Part shown: piece after piece, positions 44,264 to 57,185 of the stretch
Layout: each line of letters opens with the position of its first letter
Position numbering within the stretch: the first letter of the stretch is position 1
NCBI RefSeq assembly: GCF_026213295.1
Contig: NC_079415.1
Location: 25,908,612-25,972,611, forward strand
Direction: 5' to 3'
Origin: Gadus chalcogrammus
Taxonomy: Eukaryota > Chordata > Actinopteri > Gadiformes > Gadidae
DNA length: 64,000 nucleotides
The notes under the pieces: generated by a model
Databases searched by the model: none
What the model was told of the DNA's origin: nothing
Seen by the model: the letters and a program-made list of their open reading frames with translations, nothing else
Position numbers and translations under genes: made by a program

Positions 44264-45580
44264 ACATCTTATGTATTTACAATTTTATATAACTGCGCCC
44301 AATTGCACCTCTGGTTATTGGCATGGTTCTTTTTTTTTTTTTTTCTCTCCCTCCCTGTCTCTCTCTCTAACGGCAAATGTCGACCAGGACACAGTGAGTA
44401 TTTACAACGTTGTCGGTGATGTAATGCTGCCTACTCAAGGTAAATATGCCCTCATCCTCCCTGCTCTAATGTGGGCGAACAGCCAGAGCTGAGGTCATCA
44501 TTTGTCCAGGGGAAAGGGCGTGTTTCCTTTATGAGCAGAGCTAAAATGACACGAGGCTGCTACTCTGATGCTTTTTATTGTTGCATTTAAAGAAATGTCA
44601 ATATTCATTTTGGATGGATTGACGTTATAATGAGGGTTAAACTCCAAGTGTGTGTTTTGAGAATGGTTTGGGCTATTTGTGCAAACAATAATGTAGCGAT
44701 GTGGACCATTGTTATCCTAATCAAATGAATAACGGCTTCAATTATTGGTAAATACCGCCCTCTACTGGCTACACACTTTTTTACATTAGAATATATTACT
44801 CTTTACTAATCCCAGACCCGAACTTCAGTGTGCATTTAGAATGACAATAAATGGGATTCCATATTATTCATCAGACTATAGCCCCCATAATACACTACAA
44901 TGGAGACACTAACCTTATATAGTCTAACATTTAAGGAGCCTATGCTTATTATAAGAGAGCCTTAATTGTGTCTGATACCACCTGGTGTTCATATTAAGTA
45001 TGGCATCTTAAGAGAAGAGGGAAGGGACAGAGGTACAGGTTGAGGTAAAAAAATACGTAGTCAACAGTTCCATTGCTGTGGAGGAAATTGAGCATAGGAT
45101 ATGTAAAGGATATGTAATGTTATATGTACGTAGTCAATGGCGGGAAACCTACATTGTTTGATCCAGTTTGACGTGACCTGTTGGACTGGTGCAATAAATA
45201 GCATATTATGTTTAACAATTTAAAGAATATTTTAGTCCTCAAGAAATTTGCAGTTTGTCATTAACCTTTGGTAAGACTATGGAAATACGTCATTTGAAAG
45301 ACTACACTACCAAAAGTAATGTACGTTACATCATCACCTCCTCTTCCAGAAGCTACTCAGAGCTGCAGAAGCTAACGTTAGCGCCATGGCTTTATGTTTC
45401 ATATGGAAGGCCATTGGGGACAAAACCGTGAGAAATGTACGGTGACAAATGTGTTCAAAATACCCCTGTTACCAGCGAAAATGTTTCCCTCACCAGATGC
45501 TCAAATTTAATATGTCAACAGCATATTTATTAATTCGGCTTTCAAAGGTGTATTTCATACATCAATATTGTCCTAAGCCT
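44264..45580. other. No gene supported
   Basis: Holds a poly-T/CT run at 44328-44370. Otherwise unique-looking A/T-rich sequence; no exon could be defended. Confidence 0.4.
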
Positions 45581-45581
45581 C

Positions 45582-46560
45582 ATAGGCGTCGATTACCCCG
45601 GGGACGCTGGGGACACGTCCCCACCAGATTTCGTAAATTTTTGTACCCACCACTTGTAATAAAAAAAATAAAAAAATAGTAATCGAGTTGAATAATTATG
45701 GATTATTACACACGGGTCTTCTCAATGCAGTGGAACGCTCAGTTCACTTGCATGGGCTCTTCACAACTTCCGGAGGTGAATCCGTTGCCAAGTATAATTG
45801 ACCTCTGTCAAGAAAAACAAAGGACTTTTTGCCTCTAATGACGTCGTTGGTATCACTCCTCAAGTAGTCCGGTAACTTTTCAACCCTAGCGTCTTCGGTT
45901 GCTAAGCGACGTCAACGTCTTTGGCAGACTATTTCTCTGCTGATCAGCAATGCGAATGTTGGATAACAAATAAATTGTAAAAAGACACACCATGTGAAGT
46001 TATTTTTTCGTTTTGGCAAGTAGCCGTATAATAAGCGGGATAATGTATAGAACGTCGCCGGTCATTATCGAAAATAAGCCCCTTCAGGGCGAAGCAAGAC
46101 ACCTTCGCTGTGCGTCAGTGTCCTGTTCGCCTGTTGGGGCTTATTTTCCCGATAATGAAAGGCGTTCTATACATTATCCCTTACTTATTACCCGGCTCTT
46201 CTCAATGCTGTAGACTGCTCCATTCACTTGCATCGGCCTTCCTAACGTTCAGCTGTCAATTTTTTTTTGTTTATTACACGGCACTTCTCAATGCAGTGGA
46301 ATGCTCACATCCAGCATATTTGACCGCTGTCAAAGAAAGTGTTTCTTTTTGCCTCTGATTCACGTCATCTGTATCACCCCGCAGTCTGGTAACTTATCAA
46401 CCCCAGCGTATTCGGTTGCTATGCGACGTCAACGAATTTGGCGAACTATTTCTCTGCTGATCAACGCTACGAATGATGACAAATACATTGGATTTTTTTT
46501 CTTTCGATTTGGCAAGTAGCAGATAAGTAAGATAAGTTTCAAATGCCGGCTTGTTTATAT
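45582..46560. repeat. 'cataggcgtcgatta' repeat, copy 1, with internal repeats
   Basis: Begins cataggcgtcgattaccccggggacg, then gtccccaccagatttcgt. A motif cttctcaatgc(a/t)gt(g/a)ga(a/c)(c/t)gctc recurs at about 45718, 46197 and 46284, followed twice by atttctctgctgatca. The same block appears at 48174-48680. Confidence 0.7.
46027..46191. repeat. Fold-back MITE, 165 bp
   Basis: Arms of about 65 bp: gtataataagcgggataatgtatagaacg... and gaaaataagcccc... mirror ggggcttattttcccgataatgaaa...cgttctatacattatccc. A broken half occurs at 48623-48672. Confidence 0.85.
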
Positions 46561-46843
46561 AAGTTTGTAGAAAAGTGGTACCTTAAGACAGTTACATTAC
46601 ATACACATACATTGACAAACAACAATTGCAGTTAAATGCAATTGGAATTTCTCTTGTCAGAAATATCAATTAAATTCAAGGAAATTCTTCAAGTGAGGTA
46701 CCCTTTAAAGTTGCATTTAAAGTTATATTTAGTTTCTAGTTTCAGAGTTAACTAAATTTAATTCAATGGTTATCTTATTTTTAAATAAGAGTTCCTTTAA
46801 ATCATTATCAACAAGATTTTCTTTAAATCCTATATGTAATTAG

Positions 46844-47712
46844 TTGGGATGGGCGTGAGGAATCGATTACTCGAGTACTCCTCGTTACAAATGAACTCGG
46901 TTGGTGGACAGGCAAACTCGAGTTTGCATATACACACACAAACAAAGTTTTCTGAAGCAAATGTATATATTTTCTGTGCGTCGCCACTAACGCATGCCGT
47001 GGGCACAAAGCAAATGAAATGCATCAAATTTCTGTGTGGCGCGTGCCGTTCCGTGTGCAGGCACGCCAGAATTCAAAAAGTTAAGAGATGGCGGTTAAAG
47101 CAAAGCGCAGCGAAGAATTGAAATACTTTAAAAAAATAGGAGATCATAAGGTGAAATGTAAAATATGCCAAGCGAAATCGAGCTACCAGAGTACTACAAG
47201 TACTATGCGGCAACATATGCTCCTGAAACACAACGGTTAGTTCGGGAAAGCAGACCCGCAGCAACCAAGTGTGTCGGCTATTTGCACCGCCGCAAGACGC
47301 AGCTGTCATCCCGGCTGTGTAGAGAAGATCACAACGCTGAGTAGTTCCATAGTCCATTTGCTGCCGTTTTATTTGCAGCTTTATATTATTTGCAATGGTT
47401 AGGCTACTTGTTTCGTTTTTTTTTTTTTTAAACCGTTACAGGCCTTGGTTCGACGTGATTATAATTGTAACGCATATTTATTCTTGTAAGGAAAATGTGT
47501 TTTGAACGTTTTCAAAAATAAATAATGAATACTCTGATAACTCTGACTGTTTTGATGGAGAATAAGCATTACATGTTTGGTTGTTAATATTGCCGTTCAT
47601 CATTAGGCCTGTTCCTGCTGCAGATGCGTTGCATTCTAAAATATAGATTTGATTAAACAAGTAACTCGAGTAACAACTCGAGTTTGGAATTTACTACTCG
47701 TGCCCATCCCTA
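46844..47712 (+). mobile_element. Non-autonomous hAT with BED-finger remnant, copy 2, 869 bp
   Basis: Same family as 7822-8706 in reverse orientation. Ends TTGGGATGGGC and GCCCATCCCTA, with target duplication gtaattag / gtaattaa (46836-46843, 47713-47720; 7 of 8 match). The BED frame starts at 47087 (atggcggttaaagcaaag), with KCKICQAKSSYQ and an HMLLKHNG-like end, then a stop. No catalytic domain. Confidence 0.88.
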
Positions 47713-47720
47713 GTAATTAA

Positions 47721-48173
47721 AAACATTAAATGTATTTTTAATTCCTATGTCAATATCATTATGCTCTAATTTGTAATTAATTAGTTTCAATAATTTCAAT
47801 GGGTCCGGTTTCAATAGCTGCAATAGGCCTATTTAGAATCAAGTAATCAGATATTTGGTTTTCTAGTTATATGCTAACGGAACCAGTGAGCTTCGGTTTA
47901 GTTATATCATATAATTAGCTGCAATCCCATTACCAGTAAACATAACAATGAAACAAAAATAACAAAGATAACGTTCACGGATAACGTTCACAGTTCAACA
48001 ATTCAATAAAACATGCAACCGTAGTAAGCATTCAAGCTTGACATTACACTGCCGTCCCACAAATCATTGGATGCTAACAAAACTGACCACGTTGTGTAGT
48101 CCGTGTGTGGGGTGAATGAGTCCACCCTTACCGCGTGCGCGTTGGGTTAATGTCGCAAAAATATAATCCACTC
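47721..48173. other. No gene seen
   Basis: A/T-rich sequence without recognisable features. Confidence 0.4.
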
Positions 48174-48680
48174 ATAGGCGTCGATTACGCCGGGGACGCG
48201 CCCCCACCAGATTTCGTCAAGATTAATTTTGTACCCACCACTTTTGAAAAAAAAAAAAATATATATAAATAAAATCAAGTTGAATTATTATGGATTATTA
48301 CACGGGTCTTCTCAATGCCGTGGAACGCTCCGTTCACTTGCATGGGCTCTTCGCAACTTCCGGCGGTAAATGCTAGGTACTGTATAAATTGACCGCTGTC
48401 AAGGAAAACAAAGGACTTTTTGCCTATAATGACGTATTTGGTATCACTCCTCAAGTAGTCCGGTAACTTTTCAACCCCAGCGTCTTCGGTTGCTAAGCGA
48501 CGTCAACGTCTTTGGAGGACTATTTCTCTGCTGATCAACACTACGAATGCTGGTAACAAATAAATTGTAACAAGCCAAACCATGTGAAGTCATTTTTCGT
48601 TTTGGCACGTAGCCATGTAATAAGCGGGATAATGTATAGAACGTCGCCGGTCGAAATTAAGCCCCTTCAGTCGTCTTTTT
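48174..48680. repeat. 'cataggcgtcgatta' repeat, copy 2
   Basis: Begins cataggcgtcgattacgccgg and matches copy 1 through gacgtcaacgtctttgg and accatgtgaagt to half of the fold-back MITE. Confidence 0.75.
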
Positions 48681-49001
48681 AGTAAAGGGTTGATCAAGAA
48701 AGCAATTAGTCATACTTAAAGCTTGAAATGCTTTATTACCACATAACATTCTCTTATAAAGTACAGTCAATTAAATCTTGATTGAAATCTCTTTGTGTGG
48801 CGTGTGCATCAATGAACTTTTAAAATATAAACTAAATAAACTGAGAACTTCATGTAACTTTTTAAGTGCATAACTATAGGGACTCTCTTTCAACATTTTT
48901 ACGAAAAAAACTGTACAAATAAACAACAAAAACACTTATGTAAAAAAAGAAAGTGCAAAACATTACTCCTTCCGTCAACATTACTCCTCCCCTCAAAACT
49001 G
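48681..49001. other. Probable 3' flank of the hAT gene
   Basis: A/T-rich, no other gene. Possibly the 3' untranslated and terminal part of the hAT element. Confidence 0.4.
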
Positions 49002-51385
49002 TTACTTCTTTTTCCAGGTGTACTTCTTGTTACTCCTTGCAGCACTGAGTAACTCTTTGTCTTTCAAAGCGCTGTTGTAAAACTGAACAGGACTGCTCAA
49101 AGTTGAGAGTGATCAGGAGCTCACTTCTCATGAGCTCTGTGGAGCACCTGTTCCTGCAGTCGCTCCATTTGTTGGCCATTCTGGAGAAGATCCTTTCCAC
49201 ATATCCAGTGGATGCTGGGATGCTCAGGATGTGGCTGATGATACAGCATGTTAGGCAGGTCAGCTACTTGAAAGAGGGCCACCCACCTAGCAGCCACACC
49301 TTTGGACTTCCATTCATCTTCAGCATCTTCTTTGAGCCTCTTCAGAATGGGTTTTGCTGTGGAGCATTCATCATAAAGTTCATCCATGTTGACTTTATGG
49401 ATGAGGTTGAGCTTGGTGGTCACCCTCTCAATGTCACTAAAGGTCATGGTGCAGAGAGAGAGGTTGCAGTGAGAACAACCAGTTGTCTTCGGAAAAGTGG
49501 AACCATTTCTCAACATATGAGAGTGCTGTGTTGAGAAATGCAGTAAAATCTGCCCTTGCCATGTCTGCATCATGTGGACGGAGACGCTGCAGCTTCAATT
49601 TAGTTAAGTAGCCATAGAATTGGTCATTTCGTCTCTGTGTGAGCTTTTGCTTGAAGTTATCCATGATGGAATATAACTCAACACAGGTGGTTTCATCACT
49701 CTCCAGCTTCTTTACAACTTCCTCAAAGAGAGAGAGTATTATTGCAGAAAAGAAGGTCTCCATCTTCCTCAGTTGAGTCCTCACTGAGCTTTAACAATGC
49801 TCAAAGTTGTTTGAGACACTCCTCCCCCAGGCTGATGAAGTACGATTTCAGTGTAATCCAGGTTTGCATTAGCCGGTGATGGCTGGATTAAGGGAGAGCC
49901 ACCTGGTTGTGACATGTCGCAGAATTTCCTGGAACTCACCATCAGAAAACCTACAAAACTCTTTGAGTGATTCTCTTCGTTTGGCAGATGTGGAAAAGAA
50001 GGCATAGACCTTCAGCACAACATTTTCCACATCTACAGTGAGCTGGTCAAGAGCATGCTTCACTGTGTGGTGCACAATATGGGGATGGCAGTTTCCTTGC
50101 AGCAGATCTTTTTGTTCTACTTCAAGTTGGTGAAGACAGAGTTGTGAATTAAATAATTCACATTTGTATTGTCTGCACTAAATGCTGTCACTTGATCAAA
50201 CGATAAGCCACATTTGTCAAGCGACTGCTCTATGAGAGCTACAATCCCAGCAGCGGACTCATCTGCATTTTCAATTAAATCCAGCATTTTGTTGGTGACC
50301 CCGCATTCTGGACTGAAGTATTGAAGGAAGCAAGGGGGAATATCTTCCTGTTGCCTTTATTTGATGCATCCGTCTGAATGGAAAATGGGAGGGGTTTATC
50401 TGATGTTAGGGCCTTGAGAACATCAGCCACTGCCTTTGGAGCAAGGACATCTTTAATCACTGCCTCTGCCTTTGTTCTCCCTATAGTCATTATTGTCACA
50501 ATTTCTGAATCCGGGAGAATCTTTTGCTTCAGTTTATGTGCACAGTCAGCACTGTTGTAGCTGAGGTTGTGTCTGACTTTGTGGTACACCTGTGTCACCT
50601 CAGCCGTGGTAACCTAGAGGGGAGGAGTGGTGGGATGACATATTGTTGATTAAATTGAACATTTGTCTGCTGCCTGTCTTATGACTTGAAAATAAGTCAG
50701 GTCATCCAAACAGTTAAACCACACTAATAATATAATTGATCTAATGATCACTGAACACTGCATTCCTTAAAAATATAAACATTTTGACACAGAATACACA
50801 GAAAGCTCTACTAACATTTTTAATCTAGGAAATGTATATATATTATTAAAGAATAAACGTTTTCTTTTAACAAATGTATTTATTTATTTATCAACTGTTA
50901 ATCCATTAGGATTTGTTCTTGAAATGGCCATATATAATATTTATATTGGCTAATACTACTGTATATTAATTAAATGGTCGTTCATTCGACTTTTAAAACT
51001 CAACATCCTAAACAATCAATCAAACCACAACAGTTTACTAAAATAGGCTCTGGCATGCATTGCGATGTTCTGGCAAAAGCAAAACCAGATAGGAAATCAA
51101 TCACAACATAATGTCCCATACCGTATCAATCTCAGGAGATGATTGGGGTATGAAGTACTGTGACACTGATGCTTGATCTTTCGTGTCTGCAGTGTTGCTC
51201 TTCTGTTGCATGCTGTCTGATGTCAGACAGCCCACCGTGCGCCACTGAAAACACTTGCCGACATATTTTACAATTTGCCTTGTAAACATCTCCAGCCAAG
51301 GATGTGCCTCTTCCCACTCACGTCTGTACTTCTGCAAGCGTTTACGCTTTTGAGGACGTGGTGGAGTATCGGGTGTAGTGGACAT
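49002..51385 (-). pseudogene. hAT transposase, two exons, nearly complete but frameshifted
   Basis: Exon 1 (51385-51122) starts MSTTPDTPPRPQKRKRL and holds a BED-like finger (NCKICRQVF... H), with a frameshift after HPWL; donor gtatgg. Exon 2 (acceptor ctag, 50613-49002) carries the RNase H-like core: FSIQTDASNKGNRK (first Asp), a TAFSADNTN-like stretch (second Asp), HNTVKHALDQLTV, RHVTTRWLSLNPAIT, and the hATC dimerisation part (AARWVALFQVADLPNML, then LxxxxGYVERIFSxM-type residues), ending YTWKKK at a TAA (49002-49004). At least four frameshifts lie in exon 2. hAT transposases cut and reinsert DNA with 8-bp duplications. Terminal repeats were not located. The DIRS-like terminus at about 51400 sits just upstream of the start. 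Confidence 0.85.
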
Positions 51386-51399
51386 TTTTAAAAGGCGCG

Positions 51400-51836
51400 G
51401 GTTCTATTTCATGTAGGCTACGCCGTCTAGGCTTCGCCTTATGGGCTTGTCCCGTGTGCGCGCCTGCGCGCGCTGAAAATTCAAACTATTTTTCAATAGT
51501 TTGAATTCAAACCGCTTTTCCAGCGCCATCCTCCAGCTATGCCAGCCGATAGCCGTTTCGGCCGGCCGGCATATGACGTGGGCTACCATGATTCAAAGGG
51601 TCATATGGCTCTCCCACACTGCGGTGCCGGAACGAGAGCGGGCCAGCCTCGTCCAGGGTCCACTAGTGCCGGATGGCCTATTTGGTCCCAGGTTCTCCGA
51701 GGTGCTCGCGCACCAGCAGTCAGTCCGTGAGAATCGTTCCCAGGCTGGGAGGAAGCGGGGTCTAGGCCGGTCCCAGCGTTCCAGGGGGCCGCCTCCGACT
51801 CCAGCCCCGGTGCAGCAGCCGAACTGACGCCCATGT
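51400..51836 (+). pseudogene. DIRS-like fragment: terminus plus gag C-terminal piece
   Basis: 51400-51475 (gttctatttcatgtaggctacgccg... gtcccgtg, cgcgcctgcgcgcgc) starts with the same gttctatttcat as the complete DIRS element's left end. It is followed by a palindromic junction (caaactatttttcaatagtttg) and coding on +: VIWLSHTAVPERERASLVQ and VPDGLFGPRFSEVLAHQQ, ending at 51825. This looks like the C-terminal end of a fish DIRS gag. RT and recombinase are missing. Confidence 0.55.
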
Positions 51837-52539
51837 GCTCAAATTGTGTCAACTGGAATGCTGAATAAAACCTGAAATAAAATGAACCACCGCTGACCTC
51901 AAAAGGAAGACAGGGTGTTTGGTGGGGCCTGCCTGTGAGAGCTGCTGTCTGACCGGCCGTAGAGCGGTATCTCTCCATTGACAACATGCGGCATCGCTTG
52001 TTCGCACCCTCTCTACTTTCTGTTTACCACTTCGATGTCTATGGAAGTGCCTAAAACCAGGGAATGAAATTCACCACAATTTAAGGTTATAACGAACACT
52101 ACTCGCTGAAATCACAGGGCCGACTGCACGCTGCACTACGAGCTTGTGTGAACTGAAGATTAACTCTTGGCCCGCCCCTTCAACGCAACCCAATTCCCCA
52201 CCTGCATGCGAGCCTTCCCACAATCCCTCGCCCCACACGACAACTCATGGGAGGTGTTGCGAGGCCACGCTTTTGGTGGTCTCAAGCCGTGATGCGCAGC
52301 AGACACAAAGAAAAAGGCTAAATTAGACTTGAAGTAATGCTCTCTGAGTATTCGCCCCCCCCCAGGCATCTTGTTTATCGAATTCAATAAACTCAATATA
52401 TATTCTTTGGCCTGAGTATTCCCTCCCCTCCCCCCGGGCATCTAGTGGGGCACCAAGCATCTGCCCGTACTGACTCTGCACCAGTGCCAGCCCTGGGCAG
52501 GGTACCATGTTTGAGCTTTGAACCATGTCTACGTATGTC

Positions 52540-52571
<32 letters not shown>

Positions 52572-55420
52572 TGTTCGTTTGTGTGTGTGTGTGTATGTTC
52601 GTGCATGCGTGCCTGCGTGCGTGCGTGCATGTGTGTGCTTGTGCATGTGTAAGTTTACTGTTTGTTTGGCCATCACCAGATGTCTGTGTGTGTGTGTACA
52701 GTGTGTTTTGTGTGTACTGTGCAGGCATCTCCATGTGTTAGCTGTGTGTCAATTTTAATTGAAGCATACTTCAATGGGCTAGTTAGAGAGCAAGAACGTA
52801 AACAATCTCCATCTCTCGTCCCCAGTGTTAAGTGAATGATTGAACCGCTCTGCATTCCCCCCCGGGGAACACAGGCCATTTTCAACAGACATGTGAGAAC
52901 ACGTCAATGTATTGTAGAATGATATCATTTCTATAACGTATAACATATATCTTTCATGATCACATCGATGTGTCATGTTTCAGTAGCACCCATGGAAAGG
53001 GGTTGGGGTGTTGGTATGAGTATAAAAATACACACACCCACGCACACACACATACACACACGCACACACCCACACACATACAAACGCCACACACACAGAC
53101 AAGCATTGCCCATTGTAGTCAAGTCTTGATTAGGTCTGCAAAATCCAGGAATATTTCAATGTTATTCAATAAATTAAATATATATTTAAATAATTGTTCA
53201 ACATTAAAAAAAAATATTATACTAAAACTTCCTTAAGCAAAAGCTTCTTAAGTATTTTACTTGTCTATCCATGGCTAGGCATTTATGACTGTTTTCCAAC
53301 AACTGCACTGAATGATGATGAACACATAATATTACACAGTGTAGGCCTAGCTTAGGGTCAATAATGTACTGAATCCCCATTACATTCAGTTGTATTGACT
53401 GAACTGTTTGCTTTGATGTATTTCCACCTAAATTCCCCGGCGTATTCTTGCTGCTGCTGTCCAATAATTGGTCCTAATTTCTGACCTGAACTTGCTATGG
53501 ACATTTTCCGGCAATTTCCCGCCCCTTTCTGCAACCCGACCCACGACAGATGGGAGGCAGCGTAGAAATTGATCAGTCAAGTGTGTCTCATCTGAAAGTG
53601 GATCACTCCATCTGGATGGGTGTGTGTGTGTGTGATTGTGTGTGTGTGTGTGTGTGCGTGCGCGTGCGTGCGTGCGTGCGTGCGTGTGCGTGCGTGCGTG
53701 TGTGTGTGTGTCCAGGCAGAGAAGTAGTTGAGGGGGTTCGTATGTGTTTGTGTGTGTTTAACAGACATCATCAGACACTTTGTCCGTGCACAAGCAATAC
53801 GTTTATGTCCTGGCATTTCTTGTACAATTGTCTCTTTATTATCTGTTGTAATTGCCGTACTGGTAATTATAGGACTCAATAATAGTGTCAATGATTATAT
53901 TAATGATAGACATAAAATAACTACGTTTCACAACAGGTACGTAAGCCTGTCCAAGAAAAAAAGGTAGCCCTTGTAGCACTTGCTTTCAATAATAGTGTCA
54001 ATAATAATAATAAAGAAAAAAATTAAATAATAATAATAACGTTTTACAACTGCTTCGGGATCCCATCTGAGACAAAAGCTAGTCTGTAGGCTCAAAGCTT
54101 AGCCTAACGGAAACACACAACGTCACACATTTCATCAAATATGCCGACCGCATGCGCTCCAAGCACAAGTGAAAAAAAAAGAAGCATAAAACGAAAAAAA
54201 AATCTCCCTCTGAAAATATTGTTGTCTCCTTTCCCTGTCGTCCGCGCAATGAAAAATGATTTATCTCCTGGGAGAGGCATGACGGCAGCGAGAAGAGCTG
54301 ACAACTGGAGATGTCGCTTTTGTGCGGCGCATTATACGTGTAATAACAGTTTAAAGATACAATCCATCAACGCCGGCGCGACGACGACGGGCCACGGTGA
54401 ATAAATAATACAGAGAAAAAAAAAGAAGTAAGTTGATCCATCATCTTCCCGGGTCATCGTTTTTCCGAACGAATGCGAGGAGGAATAATTGTTGGGCATC
54501 AGACACAATGAACGATGACGCTGATTTATTGCAGCATGTTCACCCCCTTGCGCCGTGGTAAATAAAGTGCGGGGGACCTTCTGAAGTTGTCTTTAATGAG
54601 ACGTTACAGGACTACGTGGTGCAGCTGGGGGGAGTTAACATTAAAATACACATGTAAGTGCCTGTGATTCTGTTCTGTAGTCTATCGTCTGTAGTGCGTT
54701 GATGACATCGCTGCTCTGGTGTTGTTTTTGTTAAGTACGGGCCAGGCAGGGGCCGATACAAAAAGGGGGCCCCAGATTTTCACAATTGTTTTTACAATAT
54801 TGTGGCTACACATTTGCTTAACACCCAACCTGGTCTCAGAGGAATCCGTGAAATGACCAAGGACGCTTAACTCAAAATCCGTAAAATTCTCACGGAAACA
54901 CGCCAATTTCCAAGTTGATGAAAGTTGATGAAACTCATATTCTGTGGCACACACACAGATCCCCGTTTCAATGAACGAATCGACCATGGGCTATGGAAGT
55001 AAATCTGTGCCATCGGGTTTTGAAAATAAAACACATTGAATTATAAGCACTGAATATTTATGCATTGAAATAACTAATTGAAATAATCTTAATTTTTTGC
55101 CTCTGAATTTAACTCTTTACATTTTCAATATCATATTCACCTTTATTTTTCAATGTTAAAAAATTAAACGTTAAAAATTTCAACGTTAAAATATTCAACT
55201 CTAATATTTTCAACGTCCAAAAATTCAGTCCGCCAAAGTCACCATCAAAATTCAATGTATGAAATTCAGTGTTAACATCCGGGGATCCAAGAAAGAGCAA
55301 TCGATCCTAGATGCTAGATCGCGGTCAAACGAGTGGTCGCGTCATTCTCGTTAGATACCTGACTCTCACGCGGGAAGGCAAAACAGAATTAGCCATGTCC
55401 AGAGTGGTAGATATATATAT
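51837..55420. other. No gene supported; several microsatellites
   Basis: (TG)n-rich 52538-52720, (CA)n 53025-53100, (TG)(CG)n 53618-53712 and (ATA)n near 53998-54045. Near 55140-55240 a short 'ttcaacgttaaaa' motif array occurs. No frame shows a recognised domain or splice-supported exon. Confidence 0.5.
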
Positions 55421-55428
55421 ATGTATAT

Positions 55429-56578
55429 CAGTGGAGGCTTCTCCATTGAGGAGAGGGAGGAAGATCCTCCCTAACATTGTTGAGAATAAAAAATGTAGAT
55501 TGCCCAGACTATTGTAATGAATTAATGCCCTTAAATATGACTACTTTATTGCCTTTGAATATAATGTTCGTTTCCCTGGGTAAAGGGACATTAGCACCCC
55601 CTATCGCCTATTGACAATTACTTCAGGGAGGAACGTCCTCCGGAAGCCGCCGTCCACTCCCATTCATTTTCCCGAAAGTACTGGCGGCCGGTGGATAACA
55701 TGGGTTTCAATGGGAGAGAGGAGGAAAATCCTCCTCTGAGTGGGTGGGACCTTAAGGGGTCTGATTCGCGCAAAAATCTATCCGTCTGCGCTATGAACCA
55801 ATAAGCAGGATCCCTGGATGTTGAGCAGTGTTGCCAGATTGGTCCGATTTCCCACCCAATTGGGCTACTTTTAACCATGTTAGGCTGGAAAGATCATCAT
55901 TGGGCGGGAAATCTGCCCAATCTGGCAACGCTGTCGATAGCAAATCCGGTCTGCATTGCCGCGGTGTTCAGTCTGAAAGACGCAGAGCAAGTGAAATCTG
56001 CGATAGCGCGATCCTAAATGCACAATGGAAACATTGGAAACGGAGGACATTGTTAACGTCTTATTACAAAAAGCATTCCATTCATTCAGTTACAGTGCTA
56101 AGTTAGCGACCAAAGAAAGAGGTAGACCACTTCCCAAAATCAAGGTCACCAGAAGTAATGGCAACCTCAGTGTTGTGAGTGCTACATGGTTTGCTAGGTA
56201 TGCATGACTTACTGGTAGCATTACAAGCAATTGTAACTGAAAATAAACATAGCTAAATAACTTCAGTCAGTGAGGGCAAAAATAGGCCCAATGATAGGCC
56301 CAGATTTTTTGATTTACTTTTACAAATCAATAGTAGGCCTGATTTGACTAATATGCTTTGCATCCTTTCCTTCTCAAATTACAGTGATGCCACTGGTGGC
56401 TTTGTATACATTTTGTTCACATAACTCCCTCCCTGCTATTTTGTAGTTCACCAAAACACCCTGAAACAACTTGAGTCTCACATTCTTATGCCACCATACA
56501 CCAACAGTGCAAGCATGCCAATGGCAACCAAGCGCGCAGTCCTTCCTCCCTCACTTTAAAAACCACCAGCCGCCACTG
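55429..56578 (+). mobile_element. hAT element remnant (TTF-type), 1150 bp
   Basis: Ends cagtggaggcttctcc and gccgccactg (reverse complement cagtggcggctggtgg), flanked by a perfect 8-bp duplication atgtatat (55421-55428, 56579-56586). Inside is a first coding exon on + (56024-56207, METLETEDIVN, then KERGRPLPKIKVTR and ATWFARY), resembling the lead-in to a TTF-type zinc finger of ZMYM1-like hAT transposases. The rest of the protein is deleted. Confidence 0.8.
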
Positions 56579-56733
56579 ATGTATATATATATATATATAA
56601 TATAATATATATATAATAGCCTTGGCCATGTCCAACGGCAACCGCAGCAGTAATGTTACGGAGCCCCGTACCATTACTGCGAGACATCGCAAACCAACTT
56701 CCGGGTCAGAGGAAAAAACTAACAACCACAACG

Positions 56734-57009
56734 ATGGAGTTTGGGGGATTTATCAATGTTTATTTTGAGCTTGGACTCAAATATTCGGACATCAAATCAA
56801 TACTTGTCAGTAGGCACGCCTTCCACTTAAGTGAGAGACATCTGAAGAGGATACTGCGAGATAGGGGACACTCTCGCCACAAGGCGTACTCTGACCTGTC
56901 GGTCCTGGTGGATTTTATTAGCGACCAACCGCAGTACTCTGGACAGCTTCACGGGTACCGATGGATGTACGCTAAATGCAGGGAGCATGGACTGCGTGTG
57001 AGGAAAGAG
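56734..57009 (+). pseudogene. Integrase-core-family gene, 5' part, split by the DIRS element
   Basis: The ATG at 56734 starts MEFGGFINVYFELGLKYSDI. The helix-turn-helix-like LSERHLKRILRDRGHSR and SGQLHGYRWMYAKCREHGLRV follow. These are features of the N-terminal part of a fish multicopy family with an integrase (rve) core, whose catalytic part would come later. The frame runs cleanly into the DIRS left end at 57010, and the matching continuation (about 28 codons) is at 62133-62218. Related proteins are thought to come from DNA transposons or domesticated integrases; I cannot say which. Upstream is the hAT remnant with a (TA)n tract at 56579-56620. Confidence 0.65.
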
Positions 57010-57185
57010 GTTCTATTTCATCCTTACTGACCGCCAGAGGCGGTGCTTAAAGCACTGGATCTCCACCTCGCGCATGCGCATTTCGAGTACCTAATAACAA
57101 CATAGTCACCTGTGACCCCCACGTGACACCGGGAAGGCTATATCTTCCGGTGTCATTAGAGGATCTGTTCCTTACATCTTCTCGC
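57010..57185 (+). repeat. DIRS left inverted terminal repeat
   Basis: The outer 19 nt (57010-57028) are specific to the left end. From 57029 (gaccgccagaggcggtgctt) onward the sequence is inverted at the right end with few changes. It includes the internal palindrome ccgccagaggcgg and cgcgcatgcgc. Confidence 0.9.
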
